Shown here: piece after piece, positions 45,704 to 53,537 of the stretch | How positions within the stretch are numbered: the first letter of the stretch is position 1 | Layout: the number at the start of each line of letters is the position of its first letter | The notes under the pieces: model-generated | Seen by the model: only the letters and a program-made list of their open reading frames with translations | Told to the model about the DNA's origin: nothing | The model's database searches: none | Assembly (NCBI GenBank): GCA_022424905.1 | Contig: JAKMGP010000264.1 | Span: 1 to 55,704, forward strand | Direction of reading: 5' to 3' | Length of the DNA: 55,704 nt | Source: Akkermansiaceae bacterium | GTDB lineage: Bacteria > Verrucomicrobiota > Verrucomicrobiia > Verrucomicrobiales > Akkermansiaceae | Translations under genes and position numbers: made by a program

Positions 45704-46407
45704 GAGCTTTCCTTGTCCAGAGTTAGTCGGAGAGAAACAACTTCAATGAGCTCAGCAGCAGATGATTCAACCTGAAGAACAAAGTCATTGATGAGTCCGG
45801 TGAAGTAGTTGAAAGCCATGTAAGCTGGAATACCTACGATTAATCCGAAGGCAGTGGTGAGAAGGGCAACTCGGATTCCCGATGCCGCAGCTTGCACGAT
45901 GTTCTGTTGACCGATATTCGCTTCAATATCACCAAATGCTACGATCATCCCTTGCACCGTCCCGAGAAAACCCAGCATGGGTGCAACGGAAGCGATAGTG
46001 GCGAGAATCGGAAGATGGCGCTCGAGGGCTGCAACAATATTCACACCGTAGTTTTCCATGCTTTTTACGACCTGTTGTTCCATTTGAGCCTGATCGTAGT
46101 TTAGACGGCGAAGGACGAGGTATTTACGAAGACCGTTTGAAAGAATCGCGGGAACAGGTCCGCGTGCAGAGTCGCAGAGTTTTAAAGATTCTTCAACTTT
46201 GTCTTCGGATAAGAGTTCGATGACTTCTTCACGGAGGCTTCCGGCATCGGTTTCGAGCAGTTTGAGGCTACGATAGCGCTCAATGATGACCGCGATAGCC
46301 ATGACTAGAAGGGCGAGTAAGGGCCACATGAAGGGTCCGCCTTCAAGTAGAAATTTTAGAGCGCCGGATTCAAAAAATCCGGCATCAGCGAGGTGGGCTG
46401 GAGTCAT
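45700..46407 (-). CDS. ExbB/TolQ/MotA-type proton-channel protein
   Basis: The protein has 235 residues and three main hydrophobic regions: MWPLLALLVMAIAVIIERY, then ILATIASVAPMLGFLGTVQGM, then VALLTTAFGLIVGIPAYMAFNYF. The last two are the signature helices of the MotA/TolQ/ExbB family and keep the polar Thr residues that line the proton path. The family builds pentamers around an ExbD/TolR dimer and converts proton-motive force into mechanical work in the periplasm. It lies 2 bases behind the giant TPR gene and is coupled to exbD by a four-base overlap. Confidence 0.92.
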   Translation of the reverse strand: MTPAHLADAGFFESGALKFLLEGGPFMWPLLALLVMAIAVIIERYRSLKLLETDAGSLREEVIELLSEDKVEESLKLCDSARGPVPAILSNGLRKYLVLRRLNYDQAQMEQQVVKSMENYGVNIVAALERHLPILATIASVAPMLGFLGTVQGMIVAFGDIEANIGQQNIVQAAASGIRVALLTTAFGLIVGIPAYMAFNYFTGLINDFVLQVESSAAELIEVVSLRLTLDKESS

Positions 46408-46409
46408 GT

Positions 46410-49400
46410 TTATTCGTTTAGATTAGCTTCTTTTTCAAATTGGGAGAGAAGTTCCGGAAGTGCGAGTCTTCCTCGGGAATACTTGGCCGCGTCGCTTTCA
46501 GGGAAGTCCCACCGGCAGCGGTTGTAACGTCGAAAAGCATTGGGGATGTCTCGACCCATTCGATAACTCTCACCCGCCCAAAATAGTGCTTGGGCGGTAA
46601 GTTCTTGGTCAGGAAAACGCTTAGTAAAGGCGTCGAATGATTTGCCCCCTTTTAGAAATTTTTCCTGCTTGTAATGGCATTGGCCAATGCGGAACGCCAT
46701 CTTCGGAGTCCATTCATGGTTTGGGAATTTCTCCAGAAATTTTTCGCCAACCGAGGCTGCAACGGAATAGTCCTCTTTAGTGTAAAAGTGTTCGTTAATA
46801 CGAAGCATGACATTTGCGATGAGAGGGCTTTTTGGATAGGTTCCAGCTAAGGTCACATATGCTTCAAGCGCTTCATCGAGTTCGCCGGCTTCTTCGTGAC
46901 ATTGACCAAGTTTATACTGTGAATCCGGGGCAAGATTGTGCTCGGGATGATTTCTGACAATGGATCCATAGGCGGCGATAGCTTCGTTCCAAGCCTCCAT
47001 TTCTTGAGCAAATTGGCCGAGAAGGTAGGAGACTCGTGGAGCGTATTTGGGATTTGGGTAGTCGTCTTGAAGGTCGCGGAGAACGCGTTGGCCCGAGGTC
47101 AGCGCTGCGTCAGCCTTGGCGTCTTGTTTGAGTTTGCGTTGGCTCTTGAAGAGCTCGAAGTAGCTCTCGGCGATATGAAATTGAGTTTGGATCGCTAAGT
47201 CTTCATCTTTGTAAATCTTACTAAAAGCAGCCATCACGCCATCAGTGCCAATAGCAACCGGCAGCATACGTTTAATGATTGGTTGTCCGTCGATAGTTTG
47301 AATGACGTTATCAAGATATCCCGCGGTGATCTGGTCGCCGAAGAAACATTCGATTTTCCCTTCGAAATTTCCGGGCTCTGGTTTGGGATTGGCCTGGAGG
47401 GGGAATGATCCACTGAATACACCGCTGTGTGTCAGAGTTTCCTCTAGTTCGACCGTTTCGTCCTCACCGCTTTCGGTGATAATTCGCACTATGGCCATAT
47501 CTCGCTTTTTCGAAATATCGAGATCTGGATCGGAAAGGCGAAGGAAGAGTTTCTTGCCGACGTGTGCGATTTCGGCGGGTTCTAAATATTCTTCATTGGT
47601 GATTTCGAGGCTAGCAGCGGAGAAGAGTTTTGCGGCAGCGTTCAGAGAAATTTTGGAGTCATCGGGCCGTGAGTTGTCCTGGTAGATGGCGGTGAATTGG
47701 TCCGTGCCAACAACGCTTAGGACAGCCAGTGCGGCTTTAGATTTAGTTGGTCCATTATCGAGTTCGGTTTCAGGTTCGGGCTCGGTCGGGATAATGATTT
47801 TCCCGAGTCCGCCTTTTGGCAAAGTGCCGTCTTCGGGAACCATCGTGATGCTTTGTGGCGAGCCTAAGAGGAGTGGGATTTGGCCAACGAAACGCCCTTC
47901 TAAAAGAGCTGGGTTACGAGACTCGGAAAGGGCTTCGTTCGGAGTAGCGAAGGCCCGCGATAGAACACACTCAACTTGGGTCTTTACTCCTTGGGTGGTC
48001 ATGACATCGACGAGCACCGTGCTTCGGGAATCCTTGGCGCGGTCGGGATCAATAACTTCAATAGTAAGAGGGAGGCGATACTCGACTTTGCTGATGTGGT
48101 CTTGTGGGCGAGGCTCTTCAACGGGAAGAAATCTCATGCCACCTTCAACTGAGGTTTCACTATCGACAATTTGGATTTGGGCTTGCGTAGGCTCATTTAG
48201 AAGGACGACTGTCTCACGATAAAAAGCATGCCCAGGGAAGATGTTCTGCACATCTTTATAGCGAAGGTAAACCTTGTCTCCTTGTTTGACGGTGATCCTA
48301 CCTTTGGTGTCTTCGGCGGCCGTGTCGATTTCAGCGAGGAAAACCCCAGTCGAGGCACCGGTCTCGGTTGCAGTGTATTTGAAAGGGGGGGCTGAATTAA
48401 CTTGAATCTCGATCTCGACTTCATCGCGATCAAGACCGACGTCTAGATCAAAGTCGACAATCTCAGCTACGATTCGTTCGCCGGGTTCAATACGAAGAAG
48501 TTCTTTGCGGGTTCCTTTTACCGAGCCATTTCCGCTACGATTAAAGTCGTAACTAATAGGTGTGATTTGGCCGTTGTAGTAGGTCGCAGTGAGAGACTTT
48601 GTGAGAAGGCGATTTCGTTGCTCAGCTCCAGCAGTAAGCTCGTCAAGATAGGAAACCGTAACTGTGTCCCCAGGCGCGAGCTCAAGGATATCATTACTCG
48701 CGAGTTCAAGAACATCGGCTGTGGGTGGGATGTGTTTGAGTTCACCACCTGAAATTTCTACGTTGCTGATAGCGATTGCCTCGCCGCGATACTCAAGGAA
48801 TTCAAAATCAATGAACCTTAGCTCGCGAGAGGGCATTGAAAGGCTCCAGTGGTTTTCTTCTTGAGTGATTTCAGGAGCAGGAACTGGTTCGAAATATGGA
48901 ATGTCCGCAGCGGAATCCAGATCAAAATCAGGAGCGGTGAAAGGTCGCATTTTGACGATTGATGATTGGCGATTTTCACGAGCCAGTTTTGCTTCGACTG
49001 ACTTTACTTCAGGAGTGGCGATGGTGAGGATATTGAGTTTGTGGACCCCTCGAGGAACAAAGAGATCTACACTTTGGGTTCCTTCGCGAATCGGCATCTC
49101 CAGCTTTCCGTTAAGCATGAGGGCGGTGTTTCGCCCGGACACCTCGATTCGTATCGCTCCTTCGCGCTCCTGGACGAGTGGGCCAGACCAAAGGAGAAAG
49201 TAGGCGTCCGTGCTTTCCTCCGGGGATTGCCACGAGAGAGCGTCCACTTGATTGACCTCTGTTGGTTTAACTTTTTGGACGAGGTTGGAGATGTCTTCCC
49301 ATGAGTAATGTTCTTTCAGACTTTTGGCTGAAGTCTTGAAGACTCGAAGGTGCATATCAGTTTCTGGAAAATTGAGCGGTAGAGCGGGTTTTGGTGGCGG

Positions 49401-52400
49401 GAATGAAGCAAGGTCGAACCAAAAGCGTCCGTCGTGACTCCCTCGAATTGTCATCCGGACTGGGGCTTCTTCCTCTGTCTGGGGGGAAGTGAGAGTGATC
49501 GAGTCAGTCTTGCGTAGCTCTTTCATATCGATTGAAAGAGACTTCGGTGCGGCTCCGTCAGGCTCGCTACGCCAGCTGGTTTCAAACGAATGATCAATTG
49601 CTTTGAGTGGGCTATGATCAAGGGCGGAATCTGAGGCTTTTGCTCCTGCGGGAAGTTCTCCGGTGCGGGACATGCCAAGAAAGATGCCACCGTGTCGGCT
49701 CTCTTCATCGATTTTGAGTTGAACTTCATCGCCACTTGAAGTGGAGAGTTTCACGCTGATCTTGTCGGGTAGGTCTGTAAGATCGCGATCCCCATCTTTA
49801 ACCTGAAGATAGATCAGATTGCCGGGTTTGACCTGATTTCTAGGCCGGGAAGCAGAGCGTGATTGCTCCTCCTTCTTTTCTGCGATTTCCTTTTTAAGGA
49901 CGTCAGTAAAGCTAGCGTCTTGTTGATTAATGATTTCGCTGCTTGCTACTTCGAGTGATCCATCGGAAGCGATGCGAAGACGCGTGTTGCTTAGAAATTC
50001 AAACTGGAACTGTTTTTTGAAATCCTCGGGGTAATCGACTGAGATAATGTCGCCTCCGGTGACCTGTAAGATTCCGTCTCCAATATTTGCCTCGCCAAGG
50101 GTAGTTGGGAATTCAGTGAGAAAGATTCCTTTGCCTGCCCCTCCACTGCTTAGGAAAGATTCCTCACGATCATTTCCGGGTTCGGTGCGGACGATGACGG
50201 GGATGCGTGTGTCACCGCGGCTAATCCCCAGATCTGGGTCTTGCACGACGACTGAGAGAGCCTTGCCTGGTGCATGCCAGAGTTTTGATTCCTGGCCGAG
50301 GCGTCCCACAGTCCGAAGCGTCTCTAGTTGGGTGAGGAATCGTTGTTCGATTCCATAAACCTCGGCGAGATTGTAGAGCGTTCTGTTGGCGAGTTTGGTA
50401 TCCGGAGCTTGCTCTAGGACTGAGAGGAAAATCCGGCGCGCTCGTTCGTTGTCCTCCTGTCTGATAGCGAGGACTCCTCGGAGGAAATTCGCTCGAATCG
50501 ATATGGAGGGATTGGGGTTTTCTGAGAGTGTTGTGAAGATTTCTCCAGCCTGATCGTAGACGCGCTGAGCCATGTAAGTTTCGCCAATTCCAAATTGTGC
50601 TTCAATCGCCTCGGGCTGTTCTTTGTAGAGATTCAGAATTGTGGTGAATTCGGCACGAGCAATGTCATATTGCCTAGCTCGCTGATAGTTACGTGCTAAA
50701 AGAAGCTGAATTTGTGACTTGTCGCGAATATCGACTTTTTCAGATTCGCTAAACTTAAGCATCCATCCACGAAGGATATCCTCAGCTCGATCATGGTCTT
50801 CAGGAGTTCCTTGCGCGATGTGAATTTCTGCACCAAAAAGAAGAAGTTCTATCGGAAGGTCATGGCGGTGCTTATTGAAAAGCTCCTGATTTTGGTAATA
50901 GCTCGCCTCGGCTCGCTCGTTATCACCAAGACGAAGGTGGAGGATAGTTTGTAGAAGCGGGGCGATCGGGCTATCTGCGGAAATATCAGCACTTAGGGTT
51001 CCCATTTCTCGATAAGCCTTGCCGAGAAGTTTTCGAGCCTCCGTTATCTCGGAATTACCTACTGAACGGATGGTGTTTAGCAGCCCATTTAGGATCGTGG
51101 CTCCAAGTGGGAAATCTTTGCGAGCGAGAGCAGCCTGGGCGTAGGGGTAGATTCGCCTCCATGACTCATAATGTTGGTCGGCCGTCTTGATGAGAGCTTG
51201 TGCGCTGAGAAGTCGATCGGTCGATTTGGTAGAGGTGCTAAGAAGATCGAGTCCGGCTTCACTGCTCACTCGTCCAATGCGGAGATCTCGAATTATGGTG
51301 TAAACACGCTTTTTTTTGTCATCAGACCAATCTTTAGAGCTCTTGGCAGTTTCGAGCCAGGAACGAGCAGGCCACTCACTCATCCCCCAAGAGCGGAAAG
51401 GTGTTCGATCTGCTCGATCACGCGCTTTTTTGAGAAGCGATTGCATTCCATCGAGATCGTCAGCCCGGAAGAGAAGGTTCGCGAGTTCAGCAGCGTAGGC
51501 CCCGTGGTAATCAGTGTCTGCTGCTGCACGATTTTTGAGAAAATTCTGTGCCGCGGTGGGTTTCATAGTCGATGCGACCCGCAGGGTGCAATCAACATAT
51601 TCGCGGTTACTTGGGTCAAGATCCATGAAGGATTTCCACCATTGGATGGCTTCGGTTTCCATTCCAAGCTCATTCATGATATCGCCGATCCGAGTGCTGT
51701 GAGCGGATCTATTGTCGCTCTGTTCCTTTGATTTTCTGATCCATGGGATGGCCTTTCGGATCAGGGACTCGTTTTTAATTTCGACGAGGCGATACCAGGT
51801 ATCGTAGTAGGCGGGGCCGGCGGGGATTGAGAGGAGGTGGTTGGCTGCCGCCAGCTTCATGGCCGCCCTATCCTTTTCTGGAGTGTAGGTGGCAGCTTCG
51901 AGCCATTGTTCTGAAGCAGCGAGGTCTTTTGGGAATTCTTGACAGAGCTTTTGGTAATACTTTGCAGCGCTCTCTTTTGATTTGCCTCCCAGATGGTGGC
52001 GATACACATATGCGAGTCGCGAAAGAACGAGGTAACGTTGTTCTTTCGTGAGTTTTTGCTGGAGAAGCTGCTGACAAGATTTCCCTGATTTTCCTCCCTT
52101 TTCTTGAATGCCCTTCCAAAGATTGACCAGCGGGTCGTTTTGATGGGACTTTTTAACTTTTTGCCAGCTACGATTTTGTTCTTTGTCCTTTGGTGCATTT
52201 TTCCAGATTCGATCTTGGAACTCAGCAAGATGTGGAAACGATTTTGCGCTGCTACTGATGGCTGCAAGATCTTTGCGGAAGGTCTCTGGTCCGGTGGTTG
52301 ATGAATAAAGGAAAGAAATAATCTCCTCCGTCCATTTATCTTTGGTGGGAGATTTTGCGAGAAAGTCGTAGGCAACGCTTCGTGCCTTCGCAATATCCTT

Positions 52401-53537
52401 CAAGCCATCCCGATAAACATCTAGCGCAAGGACAGCACGGAGGGTTCCTACCCCCTTAGGAGTTTCTGCAATAAGTTTAAGGAGGCCTCGGGCGGCAAGG
52501 GAAGAGTTTTCGCCGCACCACTTCACATAAGATTGGGGAAGGTTTTGAATGTTAACCTCGTGCCGCATAACGCTCTCAGCAAGCGTTAAGGCTCGAGTGA
52601 ACTCCTTAGCTTCGGCAGCCGCATTCGCTGCCTTGATAAGGGGCGAATACCGATCATCGCGCTTAGGAAAGGCCGCAAGATACTTTTTCGCTTCCGTTTC
52701 GATTGCGGAAGGGAGTTTCTTTGCGCTGATCATAGCGTCGATTAGGTTGCTATGAACATCAGGTCGCTTTGATTTAATAGCTTGGCGATATGATTGAATC
52801 GCATTTTCAAACTGTCCTAATTTTGACTCAAATTTACCGGTGCGAAACCATAAATCTTGTCTTCTAATTTCATTCATGGGGGCATTTCGGCGAATCAGAG
52901 TTTTTGCGATTTGAAGCCCTTCGGCCCATTGTTCGGCTCGCTCGGCGGCGTGCATCCCCTGAAAGCCAACTCCAGTAAGTAGAGAAGTCGCGGGTATCTT
53001 TGCGGCCATCGCAGCTGCTAGGCTGGAGGCCCGATTAAATGAGGCGCTATTATTGACCTCATTAAAAAGACGGAGGGCTTTGACACCCTGATTAGAAGAG
53101 CCGCTATTTTCCCAAATTGTTTGATACTGAATTGCGGCAAGATTACCGCGGCCGGTGTTCTCATAGGCAGTCGCAATGTATTCCCTTACTCTGTTAGTAA
53201 GAGTGTGCCCGGGGAAGATTTTCAAGAATTGGCGCCCGGTCATTATCACGTCGTCATGGCGACCCGTCACGGTGTAGCCTTCAACGAGCTTAAGGGTCAT
53301 CGCGGCTCGTTTGGGGTTCTCAGTCTGGGCTCGCGAAAATTTCGAAGTGGTACGAATGATTCCGAAGATCTTCTCGTCCTTCCAGTAGAGGTCCACTAAT
53401 TCCTCCATCAGTTTTCCACCTGAGGAAGATGATTCTGTGGTTTCCTTAAGCTTTGCCTCGAGGTCGATAGCTTGGTCGGCATGCGCCAGCATGCTTAAGA
53501 AAAGAAGTAGAGCGAGTTGAGAGATAAGTGTTTTCAA
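46410..53537 (-). CDS. Giant secreted TPR/beta-domain/TPR protein (2375 residues)
   Basis: A signal peptide (MKTLISQLALLLFLSMLAHA) is followed by about 1,070 residues of TPR-like helices. A beta-rich middle (about 1095-2080) has five copies of a module with a D-x-D-x-D-like start, then V.V...SG, ETG..GVF.G and a Y.D end (near 1100, 1240, 1690, 1825 and 1995). It also has a discoidin-like segment (about 1325-1412). The last 260 residues are TPR again (YPNPKYAPRVSYLLGQFAQE, HPEHNLAPDSQYKLGQCHEE, YPKSPLIANVMLRI). No catalytic motif is apparent. It is most likely a huge periplasmic or surface scaffold. Its start overlaps the preceding gene by four bases and its stop is 2 bases from exbB, tying it to the motor genes. 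I do not know a described homologue. Confidence 0.85.
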   Translation of the reverse strand: MKTLISQLALLLFLSMLAHADQAIDLEAKLKETTESSSSGGKLMEELVDLYWKDEKIFGIIRTTSKFSRAQTENPKRAAMTLKLVEGYTVTGRHDDVIMTGRQFLKIFPGHTLTNRVREYIATAYENTGRGNLAAIQYQTIWENSGSSNQGVKALRLFNEVNNSASFNRASSLAAAMAAKIPATSLLTGVGFQGMHAAERAEQWAEGLQIAKTLIRRNAPMNEIRRQDLWFRTGKFESKLGQFENAIQSYRQAIKSKRPDVHSNLIDAMISAKKLPSAIETEAKKYLAAFPKRDDRYSPLIKAANAAAEAKEFTRALTLAESVMRHEVNIQNLPQSYVKWCGENSSLAARGLLKLIAETPKGVGTLRAVLALDVYRDGLKDIAKARSVAYDFLAKSPTKDKWTEEIISFLYSSTTGPETFRKDLAAISSSAKSFPHLAEFQDRIWKNAPKDKEQNRSWQKVKKSHQNDPLVNLWKGIQEKGGKSGKSCQQLLQQKLTKEQRYLVLSRLAYVYRHHLGGKSKESAAKYYQKLCQEFPKDLAASEQWLEAATYTPEKDRAAMKLAAANHLLSIPAGPAYYDTWYRLVEIKNESLIRKAIPWIRKSKEQSDNRSAHSTRIGDIMNELGMETEAIQWWKSFMDLDPSNREYVDCTLRVASTMKPTAAQNFLKNRAAADTDYHGAYAAELANLLFRADDLDGMQSLLKKARDRADRTPFRSWGMSEWPARSWLETAKSSKDWSDDKKKRVYTIIRDLRIGRVSSEAGLDLLSTSTKSTDRLLSAQALIKTADQHYESWRRIYPYAQAALARKDFPLGATILNGLLNTIRSVGNSEITEARKLLGKAYREMGTLSADISADSPIAPLLQTILHLRLGDNERAEASYYQNQELFNKHRHDLPIELLLFGAEIHIAQGTPEDHDRAEDILRGWMLKFSESEKVDIRDKSQIQLLLARNYQRARQYDIARAEFTTILNLYKEQPEAIEAQFGIGETYMAQRVYDQAGEIFTTLSENPNPSISIRANFLRGVLAIRQEDNERARRIFLSVLEQAPDTKLANRTLYNLAEVYGIEQRFLTQLETLRTVGRLGQESKLWHAPGKALSVVVQDPDLGISRGDTRIPVIVRTEPGNDREESFLSSGGAGKGIFLTEFPTTLGEANIGDGILQVTGGDIISVDYPEDFKKQFQFEFLSNTRLRIASDGSLEVASSEIINQQDASFTDVLKKEIAEKKEEQSRSASRPRNQVKPGNLIYLQVKDGDRDLTDLPDKISVKLSTSSGDEVQLKIDEESRHGGIFLGMSRTGELPAGAKASDSALDHSPLKAIDHSFETSWRSEPDGAAPKSLSIDMKELRKTDSITLTSPQTEEEAPVRMTIRGSHDGRFWFDLASFPPPKPALPLNFPETDMHLRVFKTSAKSLKEHYSWEDISNLVQKVKPTEVNQVDALSWQSPEESTDAYFLLWSGPLVQEREGAIRIEVSGRNTALMLNGKLEMPIREGTQSVDLFVPRGVHKLNILTIATPEVKSVEAKLARENRQSSIVKMRPFTAPDFDLDSAADIPYFEPVPAPEITQEENHWSLSMPSRELRFIDFEFLEYRGEAIAISNVEISGGELKHIPPTADVLELASNDILELAPGDTVTVSYLDELTAGAEQRNRLLTKSLTATYYNGQITPISYDFNRSGNGSVKGTRKELLRIEPGERIVAEIVDFDLDVGLDRDEVEIEIQVNSAPPFKYTATETGASTGVFLAEIDTAAEDTKGRITVKQGDKVYLRYKDVQNIFPGHAFYRETVVLLNEPTQAQIQIVDSETSVEGGMRFLPVEEPRPQDHISKVEYRLPLTIEVIDPDRAKDSRSTVLVDVMTTQGVKTQVECVLSRAFATPNEALSESRNPALLEGRFVGQIPLLLGSPQSITMVPEDGTLPKGGLGKIIIPTEPEPETELDNGPTKSKAALAVLSVVGTDQFTAIYQDNSRPDDSKISLNAAAKLFSAASLEITNEEYLEPAEIAHVGKKLFLRLSDPDLDISKKRDMAIVRIITESGEDETVELEETLTHSGVFSGSFPLQANPKPEPGNFEGKIECFFGDQITAGYLDNVIQTIDGQPIIKRMLPVAIGTDGVMAAFSKIYKDEDLAIQTQFHIAESYFELFKSQRKLKQDAKADAALTSGQRVLRDLQDDYPNPKYAPRVSYLLGQFAQEMEAWNEAIAAYGSIVRNHPEHNLAPDSQYKLGQCHEEAGELDEALEAYVTLAGTYPKSPLIANVMLRINEHFYTKEDYSVAASVGEKFLEKFPNHEWTPKMAFRIGQCHYKQEKFLKGGKSFDAFTKRFPDQELTAQALFWAGESYRMGRDIPNAFRRYNRCRWDFPESDAAKYSRGRLALPELLSQFEKEANLNE

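Noticed and set aside
47686-48222. Frame of 178 codons antisense to the giant gene
   Set aside because: It is Ser/Arg/Thr-rich shadow coding opposite a continuous beta-domain region.
51857-52393. Frame of 178 codons overlapping the giant TPR gene in another frame
   Set aside because: The giant frame is continuous with TPR composition through this stretch; the overlapping frame is rich in Lys, Ser and Arg and has no motif.
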